A DNA stretch of 64,000 nt from SCQX01 sp035720945. Lineage in GTDB: Bacteria; Pseudomonadota; Gammaproteobacteria; Burkholderiales; Burkholderiaceae_B. Location: assembly GCA_035720945.1 (NCBI GenBank), contig DASTNK010000058.1, forward strand, positions 4,346-68,345, read 5' to 3'. Shown piece after piece: positions 18,137 to 29,213 of the stretch. Below the pieces are notes generated by a model. That model was not told where the DNA came from, did not search any database, and saw only the letters and a list, made by a program, of their open reading frames with translations. Position numbers and translations under genes: made by a program. Position 1 is the first letter of the stretch, and every line of letters starts with the position of its first letter.

Positions 18137-19780
18137 TCAGGACAGGTTGCGCAGAGCGTACCGCTGCAGCTTTCCGGTCCCGGTGCGCGGCAAGCTATCG
18201 ACGAAGACCACCGCGCGTGGATACTTGTATGGCGCGATGGTGGCCTTGACGTGGTCCTGCAAGGTTTTGACCATCGCGCTGTCGCCCAGGCAGCCCGGCT
18301 TGAGCACCACGAATGCCTTGACGATGTTGCCACGCGCGGGATCCGCCACGCCAACCACCCCACATTCGGCCACCGCCTCATGCGTCAACAATGCCGCCTC
18401 CACTTCGGGCCCGGCGATGTTGTAGCCCGCCGACACGATCATGTCGTCGTTGCGGGCCTGGTAAAACAAATAGCCGTCTTCATCCATGATGAACGTGTCA
18501 CCCGGAAGATTCCAGCCTTGCTGGACGAAGGCGCGCTGACGGTCATCGTCCAGGTACCGGCATCCAGTTGGCCCTTTCACCGCCAGGCGCCCGATCGTGC
18601 CACGCGGCACTTCTTCCAGATTCTGGTCAACGACCCGCACCACATACCCCGGCACGGCGCGGCCGATGGCACCGGCACGCACCCGCTCATTCGCACTCGA
18701 CACGTAGACGTGAATCAATTCGGTGCCCCCTATGCCGTCGATCATTTCCACTCCTGTGGCGTCGCGCCACAGATGACGTGTGTCATCGGGCAGCGCCTCG
18801 CCCGCCGACACCGACGCACGCAGGGTGGAGAGGTCGTGGCCGGGCGCCAGTGCCGCCATCTGCCGGTAGAAAGTCGGGGCGGTGAACGTCATGGTCACAC
18901 CGAAATCCTGGACCGTGGCGAGCAATTCGGCGGGGGTGAGCTTTTCAACCAGGACGACCGATGCGCCCACGCGCAGCGGAAAGCACAGCAGGCCACCCAG
19001 GCCGAACGTGAACGCCAGCGGTGGGGTGCCGCACACCACGTCGTTCGGCATCATTTTCAGGATGTGCCGGGAGAACGTGTCGCACATGGCGAGAACGTCA
19101 TGATGGAAGTGCATGCACCCCTTGGGCTTGCCGGTGGTGCCGCTGGTGAACGCGATGAGGCAGACGTCGTCGACAGCGGTATCGCACGCGGTGAACCCGG
19201 CCGGCTTGGCGGCCGCCAGCGCCTCGAGCGAGTCCGGCCCGTCCCCGTTGAAATACCGTACATGCGCCAGGTCGGCGCAGTAATGCTCGTGCGAAGAGTC
19301 CCGACAATGCTCCAACTCGTCAGCCAGGCGCGCGTCGCACAGCGCCGCACTGATTCGCGCCTTGTCGACGAGCTTCTTCAGTTCGCCCGACCGAAGCAGC
19401 GGCATGGAGGGCACCGTGACCAACCCCGCCTTCACGGCCGCCAGCCACGACGCCGCCATCATCGGATTGTTCGGCCCGCGTAGCAGGATGCGATTGCCGG
19501 GTACCAGCCCCATGTCTTCGGTGAGCACATGCGCGATGCGGTTGGTGAGCGCGGCGAGTTCGCCATACGTCATGGCGCGCTGTTCGCCGTTCTCGCGCCA
19601 ATGCAGCGCGACGCGGTCGGCGCCCGCGCGCGCGGCGACGTCATCGACCAGCGAGACGGCGCAATTCAACCGCGCCGGATACGCGACATCCGGATTGCCC
19701 GCGATGAGCATTTCGGGCCATTGATCGAGTGGCGGGAGATGATCCCGCGCGAAAGTATCGATATGGGCTGAACGTTCCAC
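18137..19780 (-). CDS. abmG: 2-aminobenzoate (anthranilate)-CoA ligase
   Basis: AMP-forming ligase that activates 2-aminobenzoate to 2-aminobenzoyl-CoA, entering the aerobic CoA-dependent pathway. The 547-residue protein begins ERSAHIDTFARDHLPPLDQWP, characteristic of this ligase group. It has the AMP-binding motif LIAFTSGTTGKPKGCMHFHHD, the A5-type region YLFYQARNDDMIVSAGYNI, and the catalytic Lys in LPRTGTGKLQRYAL. The start is GTG 19780, with AGGAG ten bases upstream. An out-of-frame ATG at 19788 lies closer to that site. Specificity for anthranilate is inferred mainly from the neighbouring monooxygenase/reductase. Confidence 0.88.
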   Translation of the reverse strand: MERSAHIDTFARDHLPPLDQWPEMLIAGNPDVAYPARLNCAVSLVDDVAARAGADRVALHWRENGEQRAMTYGELAALTNRIAHVLTEDMGLVPGNRILLRGPNNPMMAASWLAAVKAGLVTVPSMPLLRSGELKKLVDKARISAALCDARLADELEHCRDSSHEHYCADLAHVRYFNGDGPDSLEALAAAKPAGFTACDTAVDDVCLIAFTSGTTGKPKGCMHFHHDVLAMCDTFSRHILKMMPNDVVCGTPPLAFTFGLGGLLCFPLRVGASVVLVEKLTPAELLATVQDFGVTMTFTAPTFYRQMAALAPGHDLSTLRASVSAGEALPDDTRHLWRDATGVEMIDGIGGTELIHVYVSSANERVRAGAIGRAVPGYVVRVVDQNLEEVPRGTIGRLAVKGPTGCRYLDDDRQRAFVQQGWNLPGDTFIMDEDGYLFYQARNDDMIVSAGYNIAGPEVEAALLTHEAVAECGVVGVADPARGNIVKAFVVLKPGCLGDSAMVKTLQDHVKATIAPYKYPRAVVFVDSLPRTGTGKLQRYALRNLS

Positions 19781-19823
19781 GATTTCATGTCTCCTGATAG
19801 AAGTTCCTCTGCCGCCTCACTTC

Positions 19824-21002
19824 TTATTGACCAACGACCTTGAGCATTTCCCGGGCGATGATCAGTTTCTGTACCTCGGTGGCACCTTCGTAGATCCGCA
19901 ACGCGCGGATTTCGCGATAAAGACGCTCCACGGGCGCATCACTCACGACACCGCGCGCACCGAACATCTGCACGGCCCGGTCGATGACACGCTGTGCGGA
20001 TTCCGTCGCCGCCATCTTGGCCATGGCCGCCTCACGCGTGGTGCGCGCTTTCTTGACGTCCCGCAGCCACGCCGCGCGGTACGTCAGCAGTGCCGCCGCG
20101 TCGATTTCGGTCGCCATGTCGCCCAGGGCGGACTGCGTGAGTTGCAGATCGGCGAGGCGTTGGCCGAACATCCGGCGCGAGACACTGTGCCGCAACGCCT
20201 CGTGCAGGGCGCGGCGCGCAAAACCCAACGCCGCGGCCGCCACCGACGCGCGAAAGATATCCAGCGTCATCATGGCCAGTTTGAAACCGTGCCCGGCTTC
20301 GCCCAGGCGCTGCGAAGCCGGAACGCGGCATTCTTTGAATTCGAGCGTGGCCAGTGGATGCGGCGCCATGACGTCGATGCGTCGCGGGATGGTCAGGCCG
20401 GGGGTGCCGGCATCGACCACGAAGGCGCTGATGCCGCGCGCGCCGGGCGCTTCACCAGTGCGCGCGAACACGCAATAGAAATCGGCGATGCCGCCGTTGG
20501 AAATCCAGGTTTTCTCGCCGTTCAGCACATAGCCGCCCTCGACGGCTTCCGCCCGACAACTCATGGCCGCCACGTCCGAACCGGCGTCGGGCTCGGACAG
20601 GGCGAACGCCGCGATGGCATTGCCGGCGGCCACCTCGGGGAGGTAGCGCTCACGCAGCGCGTCGCTCCCCCCAAGGGAGATGGCGCCGCTGCCCAGCCCC
20701 TGCATGGCGCAGGCGAAGTCGGCCAGGCCATCGTGAAACGCCAGCGTTTCGCGCAGCAGGCAGACGGCGCGCGAGTCGATCTCCGGCCACCGCCCGCCCC
20801 ACTTGCCGGCGGACCCGTGGGGCACGACATAACGCAGCCAGCCGCCGGCCCCCAACGCGCGAACCAGGCGGCGGCAGGTGGCGTCGGTGTCGGCGTGATC
20901 CCCCTGCGGCAGATCCGATGCGCACCACGCCGCCAGGCTGGTTGCGAGTTCGCGATGGCGCCCTTCGAAGAAGGGCCATTCAAGCCAAGTCGTGTCGTCC
21001 AT
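19824..21002 (-). CDS. Acyl-CoA dehydrogenase of the anthranilate operon
   Basis: A 392-residue FAD-dependent acyl-CoA dehydrogenase. [20 protein letters not shown] and EKTWISNGG are the FAD/substrate motifs. The C-terminal [18 protein letters not shown] carries the catalytic base Glu (about residue 372). In this pathway it probably oxidises a ring-reduced or ring-opened CoA intermediate after 2-aminobenzoyl-CoA has been dearomatised; its exact substrate is unknown. The start ATG abuts the stop codon of the enoyl-CoA hydratase gene (TGAATG), so translation is likely coupled. Confidence 0.88.
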   Translation of the reverse strand: MDDTTWLEWPFFEGRHRELATSLAAWCASDLPQGDHADTDATCRRLVRALGAGGWLRYVVPHGSAGKWGGRWPEIDSRAVCLLRETLAFHDGLADFACAMQGLGSGAISLGGSDALRERYLPEVAAGNAIAAFALSEPDAGSDVAAMSCRAEAVEGGYVLNGEKTWISNGGIADFYCVFARTGEAPGARGISAFVVDAGTPGLTIPRRIDVMAPHPLATLEFKECRVPASQRLGEAGHGFKLAMMTLDIFRASVAAAALGFARRALHEALRHSVSRRMFGQRLADLQLTQSALGDMATEIDAAALLTYRAAWLRDVKKARTTREAAMAKMAATESAQRVIDRAVQMFGARGVVSDAPVERLYREIRALRIYEGATEVQKLIIAREMLKVVGQ

Positions 21003-21863
21003 TCAATCCCCTTCGAAAACAGGCTTGCGCTTGGCGGAGAAGGCCTCGTAGGCGCGGAGGAAATCCCTGGTCTGCATGCAGATGGCCTGGGCCTGGGCTT
21101 CAGCCTCGATGGCGTCGTCCAGGCTCATGGCCCACTCCTCGCGCAGCAGCGTTTTGGTCATGGCGTGGGCGAATGTCGGCCCGTCGGCGATCTGCCGCGC
21201 CATGGTCTGCGCGGCCCGCAACAGCTCGTCGGGTTCGTGCAGGCTATTGAAGAAGCCCCAGGCCAGCCCCTCGTCGGCCGACATCGACCGGCCGGTGTAC
21301 AGCAACTCGGACGCACGGCCCTGGCCGATGGTGCGCGGCAACAACGAGCAGGCGCCCATATCCGCGCCGGCGAGCCCTACCCGGGTGAACAGAAACGCCG
21401 TGCGCGCCGCCGCCGTGCCGAACCGGAAATCCGCCGCCAGCGCCACCATGGCGCCCGCACCGGCGCAGATACCATCGACCGCGGCAACGATGGGCTGGGG
21501 GCAGGCTCGCATGGCCTTGACCAAGTCACCCGTCATGCGGGTGAAATCAAGCAGTTGCGGCATGTTCATCTTCGTGAGCGGCCCGATGATCTCGTGCACG
21601 TCACCACCGGAGCAGAAATTGCCGCCGGCTCCGGCCACCACCACAGTCTTGATATCCGTGGCGTACACGAGGGCGCGAAACAGATCGCGCAACTCGGCAT
21701 AGGAATCGAACGTCAAGGGGTTCTTGCGTTCCGGACGGTTCAGCGTGATGGTGGCGACTTTTCCGTCATCGGAGGCCGACCAGAGAAAATGCCTGGCCTG
21801 GTAGCCCGCCATCGCGCGTTTATGTTTCGCCATGTTGTGTGCGACTTGCCGCGTGTCTTCCAT
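21003..21863 (-). CDS. Enoyl-CoA hydratase/isomerase family protein
   Basis: A 286-residue crotonase-fold protein. It has [20 protein letters not shown], the oxyanion-hole motif [16 protein letters not shown], and [21 protein letters not shown] with a second oxyanion-hole Gly region. Likely hydrates or isomerises a cyclic enoyl-CoA in the beta-oxidation-like lower anthranilate pathway. I started at ATG 21863, which has AAGGAG six bases upstream; a longer open frame reaches into the SDR gene. It follows the SDR by 17 bases. Confidence 0.88.
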   Translation of the reverse strand: MEDTRQVAHNMAKHKRAMAGYQARHFLWSASDDGKVATITLNRPERKNPLTFDSYAELRDLFRALVYATDIKTVVVAGAGGNFCSGGDVHEIIGPLTKMNMPQLLDFTRMTGDLVKAMRACPQPIVAAVDGICAGAGAMVALAADFRFGTAAARTAFLFTRVGLAGADMGACSLLPRTIGQGRASELLYTGRSMSADEGLAWGFFNSLHEPDELLRAAQTMARQIADGPTFAHAMTKTLLREEWAMSLDDAIEAEAQAQAICMQTRDFLRAYEAFSAKRKPVFEGD

Positions 21864-21880
21864 CGGATTCTCCTTGTCGG

Positions 21881-22663
21881 TTAGCTCGTTGCCACTTCCC
21901 CGCCATCGACGGCAATGGCCTGGCCGTTGACCGAGGCCGCCCCTGGCCCGCACAGCCAGGCCACCGTGTCGGCCACTTCGTCGGGTTGCACCAGCCGGCG
22001 TTGGGGATTGCGCTCGGCCAGTTTTTCCCTGGCCTGCTGTTCGGTCATCCCGGTCTTGGCGATGATGTTGCGCACCGCGTCGCGCACCAGATCGGTCTCG
22101 GTGTAGCCGGGACACACGGCGTTGACCGTGACACCTTTTCCGGCCAGCTCCCGCGCCAGTGAACGCGTCAACCCCACCACACCGTGCTTGGCGGCGCAAT
22201 AGGCGCTGACGTAGGCGTAGCCGACCAGTCCAGCGGTGCTGGCCACATTGACGATGCGGCCCCGCTGTCCGGCAAGCATGTCAGGCAGCACAGACTGGAT
22301 GCAATGGAAGGTGCCTGTCAGATTGACGGCGATCATGTCCCGCCATTGATCGTCCGTCATCCGGTCGAATCGCTCGCTGATGGCCTGGCCGGCGTTGTTG
22401 ACGAGCACGTCCACCGGCCCGAATTCGCGCCGCGCCGCGTCCATGGCACCACCGACCTGGTCGTGGTGGACAACGTCGGCCTGAACCCGGGCCACGCGCC
22501 CGGGGGCGTCGAGCTCGCGGACGGCCGCATCCAGAGGGGCGGCACCACGCCCCAGCAGCGTGACGCACAAGCCTCGTCCAAGCAGGCGTCGCGCCACGGC
22601 GAGGCCGATTCCACGCGCGCCACCGGTCACCACGGCGTGACGGAATGCGGGTTGGTTGCTCAT
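21881..22663 (-). CDS. Short-chain dehydrogenase/reductase of the anthranilate operon
   Basis: A 260-residue SDR. It has the cofactor loop [15 protein letters not shown], the NNAG motif ([10 protein letters not shown]), the catalytic Ser in [12 protein letters not shown], the Tyr-x3-Lys pair in [16 protein letters not shown], and the C-terminal [13 protein letters not shown]. Probably reduces or oxidises the ring keto/hydroxy group of a CoA-bound intermediate formed by the monooxygenase/reductase. Its start overlaps the stop of the upstream monooxygenase/reductase gene by four bases, indicating a tight operon. Confidence 0.9.
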   Translation of the reverse strand: MSNQPAFRHAVVTGGARGIGLAVARRLLGRGLCVTLLGRGAAPLDAAVRELDAPGRVARVQADVVHHDQVGGAMDAARREFGPVDVLVNNAGQAISERFDRMTDDQWRDMIAVNLTGTFHCIQSVLPDMLAGQRGRIVNVASTAGLVGYAYVSAYCAAKHGVVGLTRSLARELAGKGVTVNAVCPGYTETDLVRDAVRNIIAKTGMTEQQAREKLAERNPQRRLVQPDEVADTVAWLCGPGAASVNGQAIAVDGGEVATS

Positions 22664-25014
22664 TTGCCTATCTGCTGCGCGTAGGCGGCAGCCCGTTCAA
22701 AGTTGGTCTCGAGTTGGCGCTTGGCCGGGAAGTACTGTTTGGGCCATGCCACATCGGCGTAGCCGATGCGCGCCGATTCCCGCAGCGTCCAGGCGGCATC
22801 GGCGAGATGCGGGCGCGCCAGTGCGCACAGATCGGCCCGGCCCGAGGCGATGATGCTGTTGACGTGGTCGGCTTCGAAGATGGCCCCCACCGCAATCGTG
22901 GGCACGTTGGCCTCGTTGCGGACGCGGTCGGCGAATGGCGTCTGGAACATGCGCCCATACACTGGCTTCTCTTCCTTGCTGACCTGCCCCGAGGAACAAT
23001 CCACCATGTCGGCACCAGCGGCCTTGAACCGGCGCGCGATCTCCACCGCATCGTCGGCGGTGATGCCACCCTCCACCCAGTCGTGCGCCGAAATGCGCAC
23101 CGACATGGGCAGGTGCGCGGGCCAGACTTCGCGCACGGCCTGGAACACTTCAAGGGGGTAGCGCAGGCGGTTCTCGAGCGAACCTCCATAGGCGTCGACG
23201 CGCAGGTTGGTCAGCGGCGAGATGAAGCTCGACAGCAGATAGCCGTGTGCGCAATGCAGTTCGAGCCAGTCGAAGCCAGCTTTCGCGGCGCGCCGCGCGG
23301 CGGCCACGAACCGCTCGAGCACGTCGCGCATCTGCTCATGCGTCATCCCGGCCGGCACTTGCGATACGCCAGGGATGTATGGAATGGGCGAGGCGGACAC
23401 CAACGGCCAGTTACCAGAGGGCAGAGGCTGATCCGTGCCTTCCCAGCTCACCCGCGTGGAGCCTTTGCGCCCGGCATGGCCAAGCTGCATGCCGATGCGC
23501 GCCGTGCTGTTTTCATGGACGAACCGCACGATGCGGGCAAACGCCTCTTGTTGGGTGTCATTCCACATGCCGGGGCATGCCGGGGTGATGCGCGCATCGG
23601 GCGAGACACACGTCATTTCGACCATGACCAGCCCCGCGCCGCCCATGGCGCGCGCGCCCAGATGCACCAGATGAAAGTCGCCCGGCACGCCATCGACGCA
23701 CGAATACATGGCCATGGGAGAAACCATGATCCGGTTCTTCAAGGTGATCCCGCGCACCGTGTAGGGCAGGTGCATGGGCGGAACCGGATGCGCGGAAGGC
23801 GGGGCCTGGGGTTGCAGGCCATCGTTCTGGCGCGCCAGCATCCAGCGCTCGTAACCCTCGAGCCATTCGGCATCGCGCAGGCGGAGATTTTCGTGGGAAA
23901 TGCGTTGCGAGCGGGTCAGCAGCGAATAGGCGAACTGCTCCGGGTCGAAGTTCGCGTAGCGCGCGACGTTCTCGAACCACTCGGTGGAATTGCGCGCGGC
24001 GTTCTGAATCTTCAGTACCTCGACCGAACGCACATCCTGGTAATGATCTAGGCCGGCACGTAAATCGCTGCCCTGGTCGGTCAGGCAGCGATGCAGTTCT
24101 ATGGCGTCTTCCAGCGCCAGTTTCGTGCCCGATCCGATGGAAAAATGCGCAGTGTGCGCGGCATCGCCCATCAGCACCACCGGCACCTCGCGTCCGTCGG
24201 GCAACACCTGCCGGTGCACCCAGGTGTCGCAGATGACGCGCGGGAAGCGGATCCAGATGGCTGACCCGCGCAGGTGTGTGGCGTTGCAGACCAGGCGATG
24301 CCCGCCCAGCCAGGGAGCGAACAGCCTCTCGCAATAGGCGATGCCCTCTTCCTGGCTCATGGTTTCCAGCCCCGCCGCACGCCAGGTTTCGTCCCGGGTC
24401 TCGACGATGAACGTGGAGAGTCCGGGTTCGAACTGGTAGGCATGCGCCTGGAACCAGCCGAATTCGGTCTGCACGAACGCGAAAGTGAACGCATCGAACG
24501 TTTGCTCGGTGCCGAGCCACACGAATCGGCATTGGCGCGTGTCGACGTCGGGCTTGTAGGTGTCGGCGTACCGTTTACGCACCCTGCTGTTGAGCCCGTC
24601 GGAGGCGATGACCAGATCGGCGCCATAGCGCAAGGCGACCTCCTGATCGTCGGAAACGTCGGTTTCAAACACGAGACTCACGCCCAGTTCCTCGCAGCGC
24701 GCCTGCAGCACATTGAGGAGCTTCTTGCGCCCGATGCCGATGAAGCCGTGTCCACCGCTGCGTATGGTGCCGCCCCGGTAGTGGATGTCGATGTCGTCCC
24801 AGCGGTTGAATGCCGAGATGATGCGCCCGGCCGACACCGGATCGGCCTCGGTGAGATTTTCCAGCGTGGCATCGGAGAACACGACGCCCCAGCCGAAAGT
24901 GTCGTAGGGCCGGTTGCGCTCGATGACGACGACCTCGTGGCGCGCATCGCTGAGTTTCATCAGCAGGCCGAAGTACAGCCCCGCCGGACCGCCGCCTATG
25001 CATACGATTTTCAT
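22660..25014 (-). CDS. abmA: 2-aminobenzoyl-CoA monooxygenase/reductase (two-domain flavoprotein)
   Basis: A 784-residue fusion. Residues about 1-370 are an FAD aromatic-ring monooxygenase: [20 protein letters not shown], the DG motif [14 protein letters not shown], and [22 protein letters not shown]. Residues about 405-770 are an Old Yellow Enzyme type FMN reductase: [51 protein letters not shown] and [14 protein letters not shown]. This architecture is known for the Azoarcus evansii enzyme, which hydroxylates and reduces 2-aminobenzoyl-CoA to 2-amino-5-oxocyclohex-1-ene-carbonyl-CoA. It is the first gene of the operon, divergent from a MarR regulator. Confidence 0.92.
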   Translation of the reverse strand: MKIVCIGGGPAGLYFGLLMKLSDARHEVVVIERNRPYDTFGWGVVFSDATLENLTEADPVSAGRIISAFNRWDDIDIHYRGGTIRSGGHGFIGIGRKKLLNVLQARCEELGVSLVFETDVSDDQEVALRYGADLVIASDGLNSRVRKRYADTYKPDVDTRQCRFVWLGTEQTFDAFTFAFVQTEFGWFQAHAYQFEPGLSTFIVETRDETWRAAGLETMSQEEGIAYCERLFAPWLGGHRLVCNATHLRGSAIWIRFPRVICDTWVHRQVLPDGREVPVVLMGDAAHTAHFSIGSGTKLALEDAIELHRCLTDQGSDLRAGLDHYQDVRSVEVLKIQNAARNSTEWFENVARYANFDPEQFAYSLLTRSQRISHENLRLRDAEWLEGYERWMLARQNDGLQPQAPPSAHPVPPMHLPYTVRGITLKNRIMVSPMAMYSCVDGVPGDFHLVHLGARAMGGAGLVMVEMTCVSPDARITPACPGMWNDTQQEAFARIVRFVHENSTARIGMQLGHAGRKGSTRVSWEGTDQPLPSGNWPLVSASPIPYIPGVSQVPAGMTHEQMRDVLERFVAAARRAAKAGFDWLELHCAHGYLLSSFISPLTNLRVDAYGGSLENRLRYPLEVFQAVREVWPAHLPMSVRISAHDWVEGGITADDAVEIARRFKAAGADMVDCSSGQVSKEEKPVYGRMFQTPFADRVRNEANVPTIAVGAIFEADHVNSIIASGRADLCALARPHLADAAWTLRESARIGYADVAWPKQYFPAKRQLETNFERAAAYAQQIGK

Positions 25015-25024
25015 GGATCTGGCC

Positions 25025-25065
25025 CCGAAAATTTATTTTAGGCTTAAACTATATAGTCAAAAAGA
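25025..25065 (-). promoter_or_regulatory. Candidate abmA promoter with MarR-type palindrome
   Basis: The divergent abmA/marR region is AT-rich compared with its surroundings. A perfect palindrome ACTATATAGT lies at 25048-25057. On the minus strand it overlaps TTGACT, a good -35 element, and AT-rich sequence (CCTAAAATAAAT) follows where a -10 would lie. A repressor bound at the palindrome would block this promoter. The -10 assignment is not unique. Confidence 0.5.
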
Positions 25066-25171
25066 AAATCCGGCAAGCATTTTCCCCTCACACTTTTGCC
25101 GCTATCATGTGATTGAAGATTAAAATTAACCTGTATCAACCATTTGTGACGCATCTACCGGATTCGACGCC

Positions 25172-25675
25172 ATGAACGACTTTCCCGCCGCCAGCATCGA
25201 ACAGGCGATCCCCGACCTGGAAAGCCGCACCGTGCCCGAGGATCACCAGGACCTCCGCCTGTGGTTGCGCCTGCTGACCTGCAGCAACCTGATAGAAGGC
25301 ACGATCCGCAGCCGCCTGCGCACGGAATTCAGCACCACGCTGCCCCGCTTCGACCTCATGGCGCAGTTGCTGCGAGCCCCGGATGGCATGAAGATGAGCG
25401 ATCTGTCGCAGCACATGATGGTCACCAACGGCAACATCACCGGCATCACCGACCAACTCGAGAAAGAGGGGCTGGTCGAGCGGGTGAAGGTGGCCACGGA
25501 TCGACGCAGTTCGTTGATCCGCCTCACGACCAAGGGCAAACGCACGTTCCGCAAAATGGCGCAGGCCCATGAAGCCTGGATCCAGTCGCTGTTCTCAGGG
25601 CTGTCCGACACCAGTCGCAAGGCCTTGTACGATGCGCTGGGCGAACTCAAACTGGTCTCCCGCACCCGGCGCTGA
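25172..25675 (+). CDS. MarR family regulator, probable repressor of the anthranilate operon
   Basis: A 167-residue MarR-type winged-helix protein. The HTH lies at about residues 65-95 (PDGMKMSDLSQHMMVTNGNI), followed by the wing region LVERVKVATDRRSSLIRLT. It is divergent from abmA with about 157 bases between, where a perfect palindrome lies over the abmA promoter. MarR proteins commonly sense aromatic CoA thioesters or aromatic acids, so 2-aminobenzoyl-CoA or anthranilate is a plausible ligand (inference). There is no strong ribosome-binding site before its ATG. Confidence 0.88.
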   Translation: MNDFPAASIEQAIPDLESRTVPEDHQDLRLWLRLLTCSNLIEGTIRSRLRTEFSTTLPRFDLMAQLLRAPDGMKMSDLSQHMMVTNGNITGITDQLEKEGLVERVKVATDRRSSLIRLTTKGKRTFRKMAQAHEAWIQSLFSGLSDTSRKALYDALGELKLVSRTRR

Positions 25676-25693
25676 CGTCAGCGCCGCTCCCCA

Positions 25694-25728
25694 TTGGGCG
25701 CGGCGCCACTGCGCGCCAAGCGCCCCAA
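25694..25728. terminator. Possible stem-loop between marR and argJ
   Basis: TTGGGCGC (25694-25701) can pair with GCGCCCCAA (25720-25728) with one bulged C, downstream of the marR stop codon. There is no T-run after it, so terminator function is uncertain. The rest of the 166-base gap shows nothing distinctive. Confidence 0.3.
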
Positions 25729-25841
25729 ATCCCGCGTGAACCCGGTTACACTCTTGTTTTTGGCGCCGCACCATCACCTCGCCCTCGTGGCGCGTCCCTT
25801 GGTGCCACGCGTTTGTCCTCTTTTTCGCCGAGTGGCACACC

Positions 25842-27068
25842 ATGGCTGTCAACCTGCACATACCCAAGGAATCCGAGATCCACGCCGTGCCCGGTATCGA
25901 GATCGGCATCGCTGAAGCCGGCATCCGCAAGGCCGGTCGACGCGACCTGACGGTCTTCAGGCTGGCGCCCGGCACGAATGTGGCCGGCGTGTTCACGCGC
26001 AACCGCTTCCGTGCCGCGCCGGTACAGGTCTGCGAAAAACATCTGGCAAGTGGCGCGGCGATCCGCGCCCTGGTCATCAACACGGGCAATGCCAACGCCG
26101 GGACCGGCGAACCGGGTCTGAGCGCGGCAAACCAGACCTGCGCATCGCTGGCCGGACTGCTCGGGCTGGAACCCGGGCAAGTGCTGCCGTTTTCCACCGG
26201 CGTCATCCTTGAACCCTTGCCAGTGGATCGTCTGGTGGCGGCGCTTCCCGCCGCCGCGGCGTCGTTGACGGCTTCCAACTGGTTCGCGGCCGCCCACAGC
26301 ATCATGACCACCGACACCCAGCCCAAGATCGTGTCGCGTCGCGTCGAAGTGGGCGGCAAGACCATCACCATCACCGGCGTCAGCAAAGGGGCGGGCATGA
26401 TCCGGCCCAACATGGCGACCATGCTGGGGTTCCTGGCCACGGACGCGGGCCTGCCAACAGCCTTGCTGAGCAAGGCAGCCAAAGCCATCGCCGACCGTTC
26501 ATTCAATCGCATCACGGTCGATGGCGATACGTCCACCAATGACTCATTCATCATCATGGCCACCGGCCAGAGCGGGCTGAACATCGCCGGCGAATCCGAC
26601 CCGGCCTATCCTGCCGTGTTCGAGGCATTGGCCTCGGCGGCGACCGAACTCGCCCAGAAGATCATCCGCGACGCCGAAGGGGCGACCAAGTTCATGACCA
26701 TCCGCGTCGAACAGGCCGCCAACCAGGAAGAGGCGTTGAAGGTCGCCTACGCGGTGGCCCAGTCCCCACTCGTCAAAACCGCGTTCTTCGCGTCGGATCC
26801 CAACCTGGGGCGCATTCTATGCGCGATCGGCTATGCAGGCATCGACGACCTCGACGTCACCCGCCTCAACCTGTGGCTGGGTGACGTATTGGTCGCCAGC
26901 GCGGGGGGGCGCCATCCCGGCTATCGGGAAGAAGACGGCCAGCGCGTCATGAAGGAAGCCGAGATCGTCGTGCGCATCGCGCTGGGCCGCGGTGACACCG
27001 CCGAGACCGTCTACACCTGCGATTTTTCGCATGACTACGTGTCGATCAACGCCGATTATCGGTCGTAG
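25842..27068 (+). CDS. argJ: Bifunctional glutamate N-acetyltransferase / ornithine acetyltransferase
   Basis: ArgJ recycles the acetyl group in arginine synthesis, transferring it from N-acetylornithine to glutamate and also using acetyl-CoA in bifunctional forms. The 408-residue precursor contains [22 protein letters not shown], where self-cleavage occurs before Thr193 (MA/TML) to give alpha and beta chains with Thr as nucleophile. [16 protein letters not shown] is also conserved. The gene stands between the anthranilate regulator and rplU. Confidence 0.96.
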   Translation: MAVNLHIPKESEIHAVPGIEIGIAEAGIRKAGRRDLTVFRLAPGTNVAGVFTRNRFRAAPVQVCEKHLASGAAIRALVINTGNANAGTGEPGLSAANQTCASLAGLLGLEPGQVLPFSTGVILEPLPVDRLVAALPAAAASLTASNWFAAAHSIMTTDTQPKIVSRRVEVGGKTITITGVSKGAGMIRPNMATMLGFLATDAGLPTALLSKAAKAIADRSFNRITVDGDTSTNDSFIIMATGQSGLNIAGESDPAYPAVFEALASAATELAQKIIRDAEGATKFMTIRVEQAANQEEALKVAYAVAQSPLVKTAFFASDPNLGRILCAIGYAGIDDLDVTRLNLWLGDVLVASAGGRHPGYREEDGQRVMKEAEIVVRIALGRGDTAETVYTCDFSHDYVSINADYRS

Positions 27069-27158
27069 AACTGGGGGGTTGTCAGCCCGACGAAGGGTCG
27101 CGCGGGGCACTCTCCGGCCGCAACCCCTTGACTTGACGCGGATTTTTCCGCCATCAGC

Positions 27159-27188
27159 TTGACTTACCCAATGAGCACAGACTAGAAT
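27159..27188 (+). promoter_or_regulatory. Strong sigma-70 promoter of rplU-rpmA
   Basis: TTGACT (27159-27164) and TAGAAT (27183-27188) are separated by 18 bases and lie about 57 bases before the rplU ATG. Both hexamers match the consensus at five of six positions, in keeping with a highly expressed ribosomal protein operon. Confidence 0.65.
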
Positions 27189-27245
27189 TGAGGGCTTGGC
27201 GTTTTGCGCCAAGGCATCCTTATTCATACCCTAGGGAAATCCCAC

Positions 27246-27557
27246 ATGTACGCGGTCATAAAAACCGGTGGCAAGCAATATCGCGTTGCCGCTGGTCAAA
27301 AACTCAAGATAGAACAGATACCGGCTGACATTGGGCAAGAAATCACGCTCGACCAGGTGTTGTCGGTGGGCGAAGGCGACCAGTTGCAAATCGGTACGCC
27401 TTTCGTCGCCAACGCCGTGGTCAAGGCTACCGTTCTTGCGCAAGGCCGTCACGACAAGGTCCGTATCTTCAAGATGCGCCGGCGCAAGCACTACCAGAAG
27501 CGCCAGGGGCATCGCCAGAACTACACCGAAGTCCGCATCGACGCGGTCGCGGCCTAG
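27246..27557 (+). CDS. rplU: 50S ribosomal protein L21
   Basis: L21 of the large ribosomal subunit, 103 residues. It begins [20 protein letters not shown] and has the C-terminal [21 protein letters not shown] region typical of L21. The frame opens 14 codons earlier, but the family start is MYAVIKTG. It precedes rpmA by 39 bases. Confidence 0.98.
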   Translation: MYAVIKTGGKQYRVAAGQKLKIEQIPADIGQEITLDQVLSVGEGDQLQIGTPFVANAVVKATVLAQGRHDKVRIFKMRRRKHYQKRQGHRQNYTEVRIDAVAA

Positions 27558-27596
27558 TCGTCACCGAACCCACCCTTTGCATAGCAGGAGCTAAAC

Positions 27597-27857
27597 ATGG
27601 CACACAAAAAAGGCGGCGGCTCAACACGCAACGGCCGCGAATCGGAATCGAAACGGCTGGGCGTGAAAACCTATGGCGGCCAAGCCATTTCAGCGGGCGC
27701 GATCATCGTGCGCCAACGCGGCACCCAGTTCCATCCGGGCACCAATGTTGGCATCGGCAAGGATCACACGCTGTACTCGCTGATCAATGGCACCGTCAAA
27801 TTCAGCGTCACCGGGGCGCTCAACAAACGCACGGTGTCGGTCTTGGCGGGCGAATAA
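27597..27857 (+). CDS. rpmA: 50S ribosomal protein L27
   Basis: L27 of the large subunit, 86 residues, beginning [20 protein letters not shown]. The conserved glycine-rich N-terminus reaches toward the peptidyl-transferase centre. [21 protein letters not shown] is the family core. An AGGAG ribosome-binding site precedes the ATG. A clear terminator follows within 35 bases of the stop codon. Confidence 0.98.
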   Translation: MAHKKGGGSTRNGRESESKRLGVKTYGGQAISAGAIIVRQRGTQFHPGTNVGIGKDHTLYSLINGTVKFSVTGALNKRTVSVLAGE

Positions 27858-27886
27858 CCCACCGGCCAGCCCCATATGGGGCTCCC

Positions 27887-27921
27887 AAAGCCCCGCCCCT
27901 CAACGGCGGGGCTTTTGTTTT
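27887..27921 (+). terminator. Rho-independent terminator after rpmA
   Basis: AAAGCCCCGCC (27887-27897) pairs with GGCGGGGCTTT (27905-27915), an 11-base perfect stem with a 7-base loop, followed by a T-rich tail (TTTTGTTTT to 27921). Confidence 0.9.
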
Positions 27922-27923
27922 AG

Positions 27924-29141
<1,218 letters not shown>

Positions 29142-29213
29142 TCCACGACACCAGGGCCTGTTGACACCCTGGTTCGCAACCCCTATACCGCGATACATAG
29201 TCCGCCTCGTATC

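Noticed and set aside
18116..19483. 455-codon plus-strand open frame opposite the CoA ligase
   Set aside because: It is the antisense shadow of abmG in high-GC DNA; its translation shows no family features.
19827..21884. 685-codon plus-strand open frame opposite the acyl-CoA dehydrogenase and hydratase
   Set aside because: Long antisense frames are expected here because of GC-rich third codon positions; the minus-strand proteins have clear catalytic motifs.
25842..27068. Possibility that argJ belongs to the anthranilate cluster
   Set aside because: It is a core arginine gene in the opposite direction to the operon, with a stem-loop between marR and argJ.
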